64,000 bases of DNA. It comes from Devosia rhizoryzae (GTDB taxonomy: Bacteria > Pseudomonadota > Alphaproteobacteria > Rhizobiales > Devosiaceae). Shown in pieces: positions 8,964 through 17,565 of this stretch. Where the stretch lies: the NCBI RefSeq assembly GCF_016698665.1, contig NZ_CP068046.1, forward strand, positions 1 to 64,000, given 5' to 3'. The notes beneath the pieces were generated by a model. The model did no database searches. It was not told the origin of the DNA and saw only the letters and a program-made list of their open reading frames with translations. A program made the position numbers and the translations under genes. Positions within the stretch are counted from its first letter, which is position 1. Each line of letters opens with the position of its first letter.

Positions 8964-10001
8964 TCAGATCGGGCGCGGCATGCGGCGGTGCAGGGTGTCT
9001 ATGTCGGCGAGCACTTCGGGGCTGAGGACGAGGTCGCGCGCGGCGAGCACATGCGCCAACTGTCCGGTGCTTGTCGCGCCGATGATGGTGGAGGTCATGA
9101 AGGGCCGGCTGCGGCAGAAGGCAATGGCCATGTGGATGGGGTCGAGCCCGTGCTGAGCGGCGAGAGCATGGTATTGTTTGGCGGCGGCTTCCGAATGCTG
9201 GTTGAGCCGCCAAAATCCCTTCTGGTAGTCCTTGCGGCTGCCCTGCGGCGTTTGGCCGTCGAAATACTTGCCGGTGAGGAGCCCGCCCGCGAGCGGCGAA
9301 TAAGCGAGAAGGCCAACGTCTTCGTGGTGACTGAGCTCGGCGAGGTCATGGTCGAAGATGCGGCGCAGGAGGCTATATTCGTTCTGGATCGTGGCTACAC
9401 GCGGCAGGCCATGCTGTTCGGCAAGGCGCAGCCATTGCGCCGTTCCCCAGGCGGTTTCGTTGGACAGACCGAACTGGCGGATCTTGCCTTCGCGCACCAT
9501 GTCGCACATGGCGCCGATCACTTCCTCCATATTGGCCAGGGTGTCGGCGGTGTCCTGCCTGGTCGGGTCGAAGGTCCAGTAGTTCTCGAAATTATAGTGG
9601 CCGCGGCTGGCCCAATGGATCTGGTAAAGATCGATGTAGTCGGTCTGGAGGCGCCGCAGGCTGCCCTCGACGGCTTCACGCACGCTGGCTTTGCCCGGGC
9701 GCTGACCGTTGCGGATGTGAGCGCTGCCGCCGCCAACGATCTTGGTGGCGAGCACCCAGCGGGTGCGGTCGCGCTCGCGTGCGAACCAGTTGCCGATGAT
9801 CTCTTCGGTGCGATTGCTGGTCTCGGGGCTGCCCGGCACGGCATAGACTTCGGCCGTATCCATGAAAGTGATGCCGGCATCGCGCGCCATGGCGATCTGC
9901 CGGTGACCCTCGTCTTCGGTGTTCTGGCTGCCCCAGGTCATGGTGCCGAGGCAGATATCGGTCACTTCAATGTCGCTGCGACCAAGGGTCTTGAGGTGCA
10001 T
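8964..10001 (-). CDS. Aldo/keto reductase, Tas-like
   Basis: A 345-residue NADP(H)-dependent oxidoreductase with an (alpha/beta)8 barrel. The catalytic tetrad can be read: Asp and Tyr in FMDTAEVYAV, Lys in LATKIVGG, and His in LYQIHW. The long loop after the first barrel strands (PGSPETSNRTEEIIG) is typical of the Tas/YajO group of E. coli. It probably reduces small aldehydes or ketones. A single gene, transcribed away from the tRNA. Confidence 0.88.
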   Translation of the reverse strand: MHLKTLGRSDIEVTDICLGTMTWGSQNTEDEGHRQIAMARDAGITFMDTAEVYAVPGSPETSNRTEEIIGNWFARERDRTRWVLATKIVGGGSAHIRNGQRPGKASVREAVEGSLRRLQTDYIDLYQIHWASRGHYNFENYWTFDPTRQDTADTLANMEEVIGAMCDMVREGKIRQFGLSNETAWGTAQWLRLAEQHGLPRVATIQNEYSLLRRIFDHDLAELSHHEDVGLLAYSPLAGGLLTGKYFDGQTPQGSRKDYQKGFWRLNQHSEAAAKQYHALAAQHGLDPIHMAIAFCRSRPFMTSTIIGATSTGQLAHVLAARDLVLSPEVLADIDTLHRRMPRPI

Positions 10002-10120
10002 GGTTCTGTTCCGGTTGGCAAAATCGGGCGGACCCTAGACTGAAAGCCCGCCCCCGGGAAAGCCGGAGCGGGCGCAAAACGGTTCTGTCAAAAAACTGAC
10101 ATCAATCGGACGATGGGGGG

Positions 10121-10149
10121 TTGAGGTCTCGAACATGACCCCCTATATA
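10121..10149 (+). promoter_or_regulatory. Putative sigma-70 promoter of the initiator tRNA
   Basis: TTGAGG (10121-10126), a 17-base spacer and TATATA (10144-10149) lie 35 bases before the mature tRNA 5' end. Spacing is ideal, and the following bases are GC-rich, as in stable-RNA promoters. Confidence 0.6.
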
Positions 10150-10183
10150 GCCCTCACACGACGCGGCAACGCACAGTGTTTGA

Positions 10184-10260
<77 letters not shown>

Positions 10261-10261
<1 letters not shown>

Positions 10262-10306
10262 AAACCCCAGTTAAGCCAAGCGCTTAGCTGGGGTTTTCCT
10301 TTTTGT
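10261..10306 (+). terminator. tRNA terminator supplied by the island
   Basis: AAAACCCCAG and CTGGGGTTTT form a long stem with a short loop, followed by CCTTTTTG. It starts at the last base of attL, so the element brought a replacement terminator along with the tRNA 3' end. The original one is now at 26002-26033. Confidence 0.8.
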
Positions 10307-10323
10307 GCTCTCGTGTTGATAGC

Positions 10324-10346
10324 GTAGTGCTAGCGTATTGCTAGCG
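10324..10346. repeat. Tandem GTA(G/T)TGCTAGCG motif, possible integrase arm sites
   Basis: Two 12-base copies with an 11-base period (10324-10335 and 10335-10346) differ at one base. The nine-mer AGTGCTAGC at 10326-10334 recurs at 25807-25815 beside the integrase gene. Short repeats near both ends of an element fit arm-type binding sites for the integrase. The function is inferred only from position. Confidence 0.4.
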
Positions 10347-10426
10347 AGATCCCTCGTGCTGGACTAAAGGCGACCCAGTCAGCGATACTAGCACCGTGGA
10401 AACATTCCGGGTCTAATAGCTTGAGT

Positions 10427-11977
10427 ATGCAGGTGATTGCGACCAAACGTGCGAACGCCAAAATTCTGGGTGCGTTTTACACTCCTGCAACTATCGCGGG
10501 AATGCTCGCCGAATGGGTGGTCCAAACAGGCAATGAACGGCTGCTCGAGCCCAGCGTTGGTGACGGCGCGTTGTTGGCTGCCGCGATTGAGCGCCGCCGG
10601 GAACTACGGGGGGCCCGTGGTGAACTGAGGTTTCTCGCGTGCGATATTGACGCCGCGGCTATTCAAGCATTGGAAATCTCGCTGCCAGATACCTTTGAGG
10701 CCCGTGCCGTCGATTTCCTCCAGCTCGATCCCGCCAGCACTGGCTTGTTTACAAGCGTCTTAGTGAATCCCCCATTCACTCGGAATCACTCTATAGAGCC
10801 AGCACGCAGAGAGATTTTGCGGCGGCGCTTTGGCGTTAATGGGGCCGCAGGGTTGTGGGTACACTTTCTCATTCACTCGATGGATTTTTTAGCGCCTGGA
10901 GGTCGACTGGCCGCGATAGTGCCGGCAGCAGCGCTTTTTACGACCTACGGACGCAACGCCATTGAGCGCATTTGCGCGCAGTTTGCCCACGTCGAAATTC
11001 GGCAGATCGTCGATAAACCACTATGGACAAATGGAGCGGCGGAGCGAGGGGCGGTCATACTCGCTTCCGGCTATGGAGTTGGCCACACGACGGTACCAAC
11101 GCCCTCGCGGTGGCTCACTAACGGCTACCGAGAACCTAGTGCTCTTCCCATGCAATCTGGCGTATTTGGGAAGCTGGCCGCAATTGCCATACCTTTAGGC
11201 GACTTAGCCAGCATCGCAATTGGCGCAGTTACCGGCTGCAATGCTGTCTTCCTGTTGAGTGAGGAGGAGCGCTTGTCACTCGACATTCCTATCGAGCAAC
11301 TCACGTCGATTGCCTCGCGGGCACGACAGCTACCCGGACTAACTATTACATGCAGCGAGTTGCTTGATAGCGCCCGCGCCGGAGAGAAGACTTGGTTGTT
11401 AACGCCGGAAAATCTCGCAGAACGCGGCACTGGCGTGAGAAGGCGATTAGCACAAATCTCTAAGAGAAAACGTGCGCACACCGTGTGGCTCAATAAGCGT
11501 GACCCATGGTGGCAAGTGGATGTCGGGCCGCCGTGCGATGCTTTCTATACGTACATGAATGACTTGGGACCCCGCCTGGTGCTGGCTGATCCGCAAGTGA
11601 GGTGTACCAACACCCTACATAGAGTGACGTTTAAGGCAGATATCCTTCGCCAGCAGCGGATCGCGGCTTCGCTTTCGATGGTGTCAACCTTTGGGCAACT
11701 CGCTGCCGAGAAAATCGGGCGCAGCTACGGCGGAGGGCTTCTAAAGTTCGAACTTATGGATGCACGGCGAGTACCTATCCTACCCGCTCGACAGGAATCA
11801 CTTGAAGCTGTCCTCATGCTGGCGGATCACGCATTGCGCTCGGGTAATCGCGATAGAGCACGAGCACTCGCCGACGAAGCTCTGATAGCTCCTATTCTTG
11901 GCAGCAGGTGGGAATCCGATGTTCTCCTATTGGAGGACGAGTTAAAGGCGTCCCGAATGGCTCGGCGAGGCGGTTAG
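10427..11977 (+). CDS. N6-adenine DNA methyltransferase with C-terminal recognition region
   Basis: About 516 residues. The SAM-binding motif I reads LLEPSVGDGALL near residue 45, and the catalytic motif IV is NPPF near residue 115, both typical of gamma-class N6-adenine enzymes (Eco57I/TaqI-like). The protein begins at the methyltransferase fold, so no nuclease domain is fused in front. The C-terminal half after about residue 270 resembles the target-recognition part of TaqI-like enzymes. I start at ATG 10427; TTG 10421 is an alternative. It is the first gene of a four-gene operon and is followed after 3 bases by the kinase gene. Which base sequence it methylates cannot be read. Confidence 0.82.
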   Translation: MQVIATKRANAKILGAFYTPATIAGMLAEWVVQTGNERLLEPSVGDGALLAAAIERRRELRGARGELRFLACDIDAAAIQALEISLPDTFEARAVDFLQLDPASTGLFTSVLVNPPFTRNHSIEPARREILRRRFGVNGAAGLWVHFLIHSMDFLAPGGRLAAIVPAAALFTTYGRNAIERICAQFAHVEIRQIVDKPLWTNGAAERGAVILASGYGVGHTTVPTPSRWLTNGYREPSALPMQSGVFGKLAAIAIPLGDLASIAIGAVTGCNAVFLLSEEERLSLDIPIEQLTSIASRARQLPGLTITCSELLDSARAGEKTWLLTPENLAERGTGVRRRLAQISKRKRAHTVWLNKRDPWWQVDVGPPCDAFYTYMNDLGPRLVLADPQVRCTNTLHRVTFKADILRQQRIAASLSMVSTFGQLAAEKIGRSYGGGLLKFELMDARRVPILPARQESLEAVLMLADHALRSGNRDRARALADEALIAPILGSRWESDVLLLEDELKASRMARRGG

Positions 11978-11980
11978 AGT

Positions 11981-14155
11981 ATGGCTGAAGAGCTCCGATT
12001 CACGGCTGACGCCGCGTTGATAGATCGTTTGGGGCGGGAACTTGTCGGCAAACAAGAAACTGCGCTGATCGAACTAGTCAAAAATAGTTACGATGCTGAT
12101 GCTCAGCGCGTTCGTGTAGATTTGACCCACGATAGGCTGGTTATCGACGATGATGGGGTCGGCATGAATAGGGAGGAGCTTGTCGGCGGCTTCCTACGCT
12201 TGGCCAGCGATATGAAAGTTCGTCATCCGCTCTCGTCAAAGTTCCTGCGCCACCGTGCTGGCCGGAAGGGCATTGGTCGTTTTTCGACACAACGCCTTGG
12301 CAGCAGCTTAAGGCTGCGCACGTGGAAAGGCGGTGACCAGCTTGGCTTGGAATTAAGGGTTGACTGGAGGGATTTCGAACGGGGATTGGAACTGGCCTCT
12401 ATTCCGGTGTACCTGGAGGAGATCCCTCCAAGGCATGCCGGCACTGAGATTGAGATTGGCTCACTTCGGGACGGATGGACTCCAGCGCAGATACGAAGGT
12501 GCTGGCGCGGCGTAATGAACTTGCTGCAGCCTTTCCCGGTCGCACCCATCGATAATAAGCCGCAGGCCGACCCCGGGTTCGAGGTTGAATTTTACCAAAC
12601 CAATGGGCTTTTTTCTGACCCGGAGCTAGTGGCGAACTTCCAGACGGAAATTCTTGACCACATGCACGCGGTCGTCGAATTCCGCGTCGATGAAAACGGC
12701 CGTGCTGAGTGGCGCCTTACTGATAATAAGTTTGGTGAGGGCATTTCTTGGACGGCAATCCACCACGAGCACAGCGATGGAAGCAACCCGCCCAATTATC
12801 AGCATCTGCACAATGCGTGGATGAAAGCTTACTACGCGATTCTCGATCCAGAGGAGTTCTCAAGTCTCATCTTTACGAGGGTGCGGGAGACTCTCGTGGC
12901 AGAAGGCGGCATTCGCCTGTACAGAAACGATTTTCGGGTAGTGCCATATGGCGAAGCGGACAATGACTGGCTTCGACTGGATGAGATTTATGGTCGTCGC
13001 ACTATTCTAGTTCCTGTGGCCAATCGAAATTGGTTCGGTGTCATTGAAGTTCGTGATCCCGAGGGCCAGAGCTTCGAAGAACACACGTCACGTGAAGGAT
13101 TGATTGAGACACCAGCATTCAGCGAATTGCGAGGCTTGGCGACCGCTGTCTTGCTCGATGCAGCACAAAGAATTGCGGCACAGCGGGGGCGGAAGACGCG
13201 CGCTGGCGGTTCAGCAGAACCCACAGAGAGGTTCTTAAATCGATTAAGAGAGGCAGTGCGCAAAGCACGAGAGTTAGATGAGGGCGCTTTTAGCTCCAGC
13301 ACCATCGACGATGGCCCTCCTCCAAAAACAGGCAGCAGCACTGTCCAATTGATGACGGACGCTGAGGCTGTACTTACTGAGGCTCAGGCAATATTCGCTG
13401 ATGAGCTCGCCATGCTCCGGTTGCTCGCTACTCTAGGCTTGACAGCCGCTGAATTCAGCCATGAAACCGGTATGACTTTTCAGGCCGTAAGGCTCGATTT
13501 CAAGCAAATCTTCGACGTGGCTCTCAATTCCCTACCTGATGATGATCCTTTCATCGCGCGTGTAGAGCGGGCACGATCAATGCTCGACCGTCTGGATGCG
13601 CTTACCTCATATCTCAATCAGCTGGCATCTGCCCGGTCCGCCAGGCAGCTGTCTCGGGTTAGCGTAAGTCGCGTCGTGGAAGAATTTGAGAAGGGCGTCC
13701 GGGATTTGGCAGCGCGAAGCGCGGTCAACTTGACAGTCGACACCCCACCGATTGAACCACTTTATACTCGGCCCATGCACAGTGCAGAGGTGGCCTCTCT
13801 TCTCCTGAACTTCTACTCGAATGCAATTAAGGCCATCAAGGAAACGACTACTGAACGCCGCATGCATGTAGAGGCGAGTAGCGAAGGGGAGGAGGTGGTT
13901 ATTCGCTTCTCCGATACGGGCGAGGGCATCCCAGAAGAAAATCGTGAGAAGATCTTCGACCTTTTCTTCACAACGCGATCAGCGGCGCCAGCAACTGCAA
14001 CGGCCCTTCAGGAAAACACAGGTACAGGGCTAGGCCTGTGGATAGTGCACCAGATCGTGACGCGGGCGAACGGCACCGTCGAAGTAGTTCAACCGCCGGA
14101 AGGGTTCGTCACCTGTATAGAAGTGCGGTTGCCCGCATATGAGGACAATGAATGA
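11981..14155 (+). CDS. Dual-GHKL protein: MutL/Hsp90-like ATPase fused to a histidine kinase
   Basis: A 724-residue soluble protein with two GHKL ATP-binding folds. The first (residues about 15-105) has N-box ELVKNSYDAD, G1 box DDDGVGMN and G2 box GRKGIGRF, as in MutL, Hsp90 and MORC-type ATPases. The second is a histidine-kinase module: likely phospho-acceptor His near residue 494 in AEFSHETG, N-box NFYSNAIKAI near 610, SDTGEGIPEE and GTGLGLWIV near 682. There is no membrane segment, so the signal must be cytoplasmic. It overlaps the receiver-like gene by 4 bases (ATGA), which points to a dedicated kinase-receiver pair. Confidence 0.8.
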   Translation: MAEELRFTADAALIDRLGRELVGKQETALIELVKNSYDADAQRVRVDLTHDRLVIDDDGVGMNREELVGGFLRLASDMKVRHPLSSKFLRHRAGRKGIGRFSTQRLGSSLRLRTWKGGDQLGLELRVDWRDFERGLELASIPVYLEEIPPRHAGTEIEIGSLRDGWTPAQIRRCWRGVMNLLQPFPVAPIDNKPQADPGFEVEFYQTNGLFSDPELVANFQTEILDHMHAVVEFRVDENGRAEWRLTDNKFGEGISWTAIHHEHSDGSNPPNYQHLHNAWMKAYYAILDPEEFSSLIFTRVRETLVAEGGIRLYRNDFRVVPYGEADNDWLRLDEIYGRRTILVPVANRNWFGVIEVRDPEGQSFEEHTSREGLIETPAFSELRGLATAVLLDAAQRIAAQRGRKTRAGGSAEPTERFLNRLREAVRKARELDEGAFSSSTIDDGPPPKTGSSTVQLMTDAEAVLTEAQAIFADELAMLRLLATLGLTAAEFSHETGMTFQAVRLDFKQIFDVALNSLPDDDPFIARVERARSMLDRLDALTSYLNQLASARSARQLSRVSVSRVVEEFEKGVRDLAARSAVNLTVDTPPIEPLYTRPMHSAEVASLLLNFYSNAIKAIKETTTERRMHVEASSEGEEVVIRFSDTGEGIPEENREKIFDLFFTTRSAAPATATALQENTGTGLGLWIVHQIVTRANGTVEVVQPPEGFVTCIEVRLPAYEDNE

Positions 14156-15228
14156 TCGAATGGCTTTTCGTTGACGACGTGCCTGACGATCGTGCGTCTT
14201 TTGTTGACGCGCTAGAGATCGCAAACATCTTGCAAATCGCCGCTATTTCCGGCCTAGAGGCTAAGAGCATGTTAGCGGACAAGCGTATGGCGCCTGCTGG
14301 CGTACTCATGGACGTTGATCTTTCAAACGAGCAAGGAATGCAGGGCACAGGGCTCGGTTTGGCCTTTGATATTCGATCTGCTCAATATCGAGGGGCGTTG
14401 CCATCATTCCCCATCATACGCTTTTCACTGCGCGAGGTGGTCAAGCAAAACGTTGGACACGACACTTCCAGCGACGATGCTTTCGATCTCAAAATCTATA
14501 AGGACGATGTTAAAAAAGACGGCCACTTATCGTCGATGCAGTGCTGGATGCGTGGCACCTCGGCCATCTATGCCGCGATAGGGCCCAACGTAGATTTCTT
14601 AAATGCCGCTGGTGTGACCGCATCTCAGTGGGAGGCTTGGGGGGACGTGAGCTTTGTAGATGCGCTGCGTTATGCTGATCGCCCTCACCTCAAGGCCGCA
14701 TGTTTCGTCCAACTAATCTCTACCCCAGGGTTGCTGATAGATGAAACGCTGCTCGCCACAAGGCTAGGCGTAGCCCCAGGCTCGACCGGGTATGCGGCTG
14801 TTTTAAAAGAGCTGGAAGTATTCCGATACACAGGCGTTGGCGCTGACTTTTTTCCGCGGTGGTGGGCTCGCGGACTTGAGGTGTGGTGGGATCAGGAGAT
14901 CAATCCCGACGTGCCATTGTCTGGGGCATCGCTATCGGAACGCGTAACAGAACTACAGGCTCGGTTTGGCGAGTTTCAGCAACTCAGCATGCCTGAAAGT
15001 AGCCCAGGGAACCGACCCTGGCGCTTATGTTCTCTGAGCATGGAGCGGTCAGGAGAATTCCTTCCTGTGGATCCCATCTGGGCAGTGCCATTCAGGCCTC
15101 GAATGCTGCCAGCAGAATGGGCTGACCCAACGTACGCCGCGTTGGGTGTGGCTGCTAAAGACGCGGATAATCCGCAGCTTGACGGTGGGGAACTCGAGCG
15201 TCAGTTAAAACGGTATCGGAAAAACTGA
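14152..15228 (+). CDS. Receiver-like protein with a novel C-terminal region
   Basis: A 358-residue protein. The first 120 or so residues look like a response-regulator receiver: acidic pair D8-D9 in FVDDVPDD, candidate phospho-Asp D54 in GVLMDVDL, Ser92 after strand PIIRFS, and a Lys in LKIYKDDV near residue 114-117. An insertion sits between the phospho-site and the Ser strand. The remaining 230 residues carry no DNA-binding motif I recognise and may be the effector or a scaffold. It overlaps both neighbours (4 bases with the kinase, 1 base with the next gene), so stoichiometric production is likely. Receiver assignment rests on key residues only. Confidence 0.6.
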   Translation: MIEWLFVDDVPDDRASFVDALEIANILQIAAISGLEAKSMLADKRMAPAGVLMDVDLSNEQGMQGTGLGLAFDIRSAQYRGALPSFPIIRFSLREVVKQNVGHDTSSDDAFDLKIYKDDVKKDGHLSSMQCWMRGTSAIYAAIGPNVDFLNAAGVTASQWEAWGDVSFVDALRYADRPHLKAACFVQLISTPGLLIDETLLATRLGVAPGSTGYAAVLKELEVFRYTGVGADFFPRWWARGLEVWWDQEINPDVPLSGASLSERVTELQARFGEFQQLSMPESSPGNRPWRLCSLSMERSGEFLPVDPIWAVPFRPRMLPAEWADPTYAALGVAAKDADNPQLDGGELERQLKRYRKN

Positions 15229-15965
15229 TGCATTTGCCGACCAATCTTCAACAGTTGGAGAGCGTGCTTCGATCCAAAAGGCCCACTAGGGCCACGGCAG
15301 ATTTCTTACGTTCGCAGCGTTCAACCTTCGCCGCGCAGTGGACGAAAGACAGGTCTGTGCGCGCACGAGGCATGCCATTGCCCCTTCCACGCGATCAGGG
15401 CCTGCATCCCACAGGCTGCAGCCTTGAAGCGGCAACACTCAATTTTCATTTCAAGGCGAGTGAGGGAGGACGAAGTCCGGCACTTGCCGAGTTCCAGGTT
15501 AAGGTAACCGGGCTCCTAGAGGCGGGACCTGCCACGATTGAGTTGGAAGACCACTGGCGGATAGATGCCGAGGCTGAGCCGTCCCAAAACTCCAAAGCGC
15601 CAGGGAAGGAAGGTAGAGAGCCGCATCCTCGCTTTCACTTCCAGCGAGGAGGACATGCGCAGGACGTTTTCGCTGCCATGGCAGGATTTCTACCCAGTAA
15701 ACATACGGAGCTACAGGTCGGAGAGTGGCGCTCATTGTTGCAGTATCCAGGGCCACGAATCCCTAGTCTGCCGTATGACCCCATCCTGGCTATCGACTTT
15801 TGTATCGCACAAAATGATGGTCCGTTGTGGAAGCTGCTAAGGGCCATCCCCGAGTACCGTAACCTCGTTGAAACCTCCCAACTTGAACTTTGGAAGCCAT
15901 TCATTGATCGGCTAAGTGAACCGGCGGGTCGTCGGGATTGGCTTGGGCCGGTGGTCGCGTTCTAG
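15228..15965 (+). CDS. Unrecognised protein, fourth gene of the methyltransferase-kinase operon
   Basis: A 245-residue soluble protein that I do not recognise. It has no signal peptide or membrane helix. Noticeable features are two histidine-rich patches (HFHFKASEGG near residue 65 and HPRFHFQRGGHAQD near 131), and a tryptophan-rich C-terminus. The start ATG shares one base with the stop of the receiver-like gene (TGATG), so its translation is coupled. Given the company, it could be an effector or a toxin-like subunit, but nothing in the sequence proves this. Confidence 0.65.
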   Translation: MHLPTNLQQLESVLRSKRPTRATADFLRSQRSTFAAQWTKDRSVRARGMPLPLPRDQGLHPTGCSLEAATLNFHFKASEGGRSPALAEFQVKVTGLLEAGPATIELEDHWRIDAEAEPSQNSKAPGKEGREPHPRFHFQRGGHAQDVFAAMAGFLPSKHTELQVGEWRSLLQYPGPRIPSLPYDPILAIDFCIAQNDGPLWKLLRAIPEYRNLVETSQLELWKPFIDRLSEPAGRRDWLGPVVAF

Positions 15966-15971
15966 CGGCCG

Positions 15972-16403
15972 CTATTGGGCGTCAATCCTCCCGGTAATAC
16001 GACCCCACGCTTCTCGGAACTCTTCGTTCTCATAGTCTCGGCGCTCGAGCCAGTACGATTGATCACCACCCTTATCTCGGCTGGCAATTCGTCGCACGTC
16101 ATTGATAGAGAGAATGTAGCAAGACGGTGCGTCTGCGTTCGCGTTGACCGTGATTATCCACCATTCGGATCGCAGAGTTTCGAGGGACTTTCCCAGCCCT
16201 ACAGCACCTCGTTTGCTCAAGGCTTTTGATTGCACGCCAAAAAAGACCGTCTCATCATCGTTGACCACAATGAGGTCTGAACCGCGCGCGTTGCGAATAG
16301 TCGGCATCACGTGCCAACCGCGCCGGGATAGCTGCCATGCCGCATAGTTCAGCCCGGCATTTCCGGTGATTTGACTACGCTGTTTGGTGGTTTCTGCTGC
16401 CAA
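15972..16403 (-). CDS. PD-(D/E)XK-like protein with a Q-x-K variant motif
   Basis: About 143 residues. The pattern NAGLNYAAWQLSRRGW, then NARGSDLIVVNDD, then FFGVQSKALSKR fits the minimal restriction-endonuclease-like core: an aspartate at the end of one strand and Q-x-K in the next. I chose TTG 16403 because GGAG stands 6 bases upstream and the conserved region begins right after it; the frame stays open to 16526. It is convergent with the four-gene operon with a gap of only 6 bases, so it may be the nuclease partner of that system, or an independent small defence gene. Catalysis is unproven because Glu is replaced by Gln. Confidence 0.6.
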   Translation of the reverse strand: MAAETTKQRSQITGNAGLNYAAWQLSRRGWHVMPTIRNARGSDLIVVNDDETVFFGVQSKALSKRGAVGLGKSLETLRSEWWIITVNANADAPSCYILSINDVRRIASRDKGGDQSYWLERRDYENEEFREAWGRITGRIDAQ

Positions 16404-16692
16404 AGTTCGCTCCAATTTTGATTGGAGCTGCCCGGCGTGTAGCCGGGCGTTCGTAACCTTGCACACAGACAAGGCGCCGCCACCTTTGGGCAGAGCCTTG
16501 GACATGCGTGACAGCCGCCCGGCCAAGAGTTATCTCGACCGGCCTGTGTGCCTCGGGGTTACGACGCCCCACGGCTGGGATTGACCAAACCGCAAAAACT
16601 TCAATGCCACGAAGGGCGTCCATCTTCAACGACGCATATCTTTTGGTGCACGGTGACAGATAATGGAGACATGCCCAGCTGGATACCGCGTC

Positions 16693-17565
16693 CTAGTCCT
16701 CGTTGTCGCTGTCCGGCAGCGTATCGATAAACTCCGGCAGTTGCCCATTCACGAGCCAGTCCAGCAGATCCCCGTCCTTCAGCACAGAAGCAAAGTAGAT
16801 GTGCCGCCATCCGTTTTTGCCACGGCCCGCCTCTAGCTTACGGAATGACCGGATCTGGTGAACTACGTTCTGGTCCAGCGCCCGCATGTTGGCCACAGTA
16901 CGAATTAGATGACCGTGCATCTCTTTGACAAAATGGACGAAGCGCGGCTGTAATTTGAGCCCGGCCACATGACGTAAAAGGAGCGCCTCAAGGTCGGCCT
17001 CTAGACCATCCATTGGCATCAGCTCGAAACTGTGCGGGGCCTCATAGGGCTCTCCAACGACAATTCGCAAAACCCGATTTTCCACGAACTGGTCAAAGTA
17101 GGGGTGGATGAAAATCCGAAGATCGTCTTTGTCCAAGGTCTCGGCCAGCTTGTGCCCCTGGCAAATGTCGCACATCGGCGACAGGTTCGCCGGTATTACC
17201 GAAAAATGGGGAAAGTCCGTTTTAGGAAGATAGTGGTCAAGGGTGTGAGGCGTCCCGTCCTCACCGCAAGACGGGCAAATCTGGAGTTTTTTCTCGCGCA
17301 TAGCGCTGAGGACAATCTGATGGGCGTGCCCATCGGCCGGTGAGTTGTACAGCGTCAGAAACGGCGTGGGGTTGGCTAGGCTTTCGTCCCACTGTTTGAT
17401 CACTTCCGGATTGCCGGCGGCATCGATGAACGCTTGCACACGCTCAGTCCAATCATCGCCTACTCTGGCGAAGAATTTCGCGTTCACACCCTTTGCTCGT
17501 TCAGCGATGATCTCCTTAAGGAGTTCGACACTGCCTTTTTTAGGCAGGTCAAGTTTAGTCACCAC
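16693..17565 (-). CDS. HNH nuclease, PtuB-like partner of the ATPase
   Basis: A 290-residue protein with a zinc-type HNH nuclease centre: CPSCG, then TLDHYLPKTDFPHFSVIPANLSP (written here as DHYLPK and PANLSP), then CDICQGHK. The four cysteines bind a structural zinc and the DH pair begins the catalytic motif. This layout is that of PtuB, the effector of Septu anti-phage systems. The GTG start overlaps the end of the ATPase gene by 7 bases, so both are made together. The N-terminal 85 and C-terminal 120 residues are specific to this lineage. Confidence 0.75.
   Translation of the reverse strand: MVTKLDLPKKGSVELLKEIIAERAKGVNAKFFARVGDDWTERVQAFIDAAGNPEVIKQWDESLANPTPFLTLYNSPADGHAHQIVLSAMREKKLQICPSCGEDGTPHTLDHYLPKTDFPHFSVIPANLSPMCDICQGHKLAETLDKDDLRIFIHPYFDQFVENRVLRIVVGEPYEAPHSFELMPMDGLEADLEALLLRHVAGLKLQPRFVHFVKEMHGHLIRTVANMRALDQNVVHQIRSFRKLEAGRGKNGWRHIYFASVLKDGDLLDWLVNGQLPEFIDTLPDSDNED

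Noticed and set aside
10427..11977. Type IIG restriction enzyme (methyltransferase fused to nuclease)
   Set aside because: The protein starts right at the methyltransferase fold; there is no N-terminal nuclease domain.
11981..15965. Assignment to the Detocs phosphorelay system
   Set aside because: Detocs has a nucleosidase effector and a different sensor; no nucleosidase motif is seen here and a methyltransferase leads the operon.
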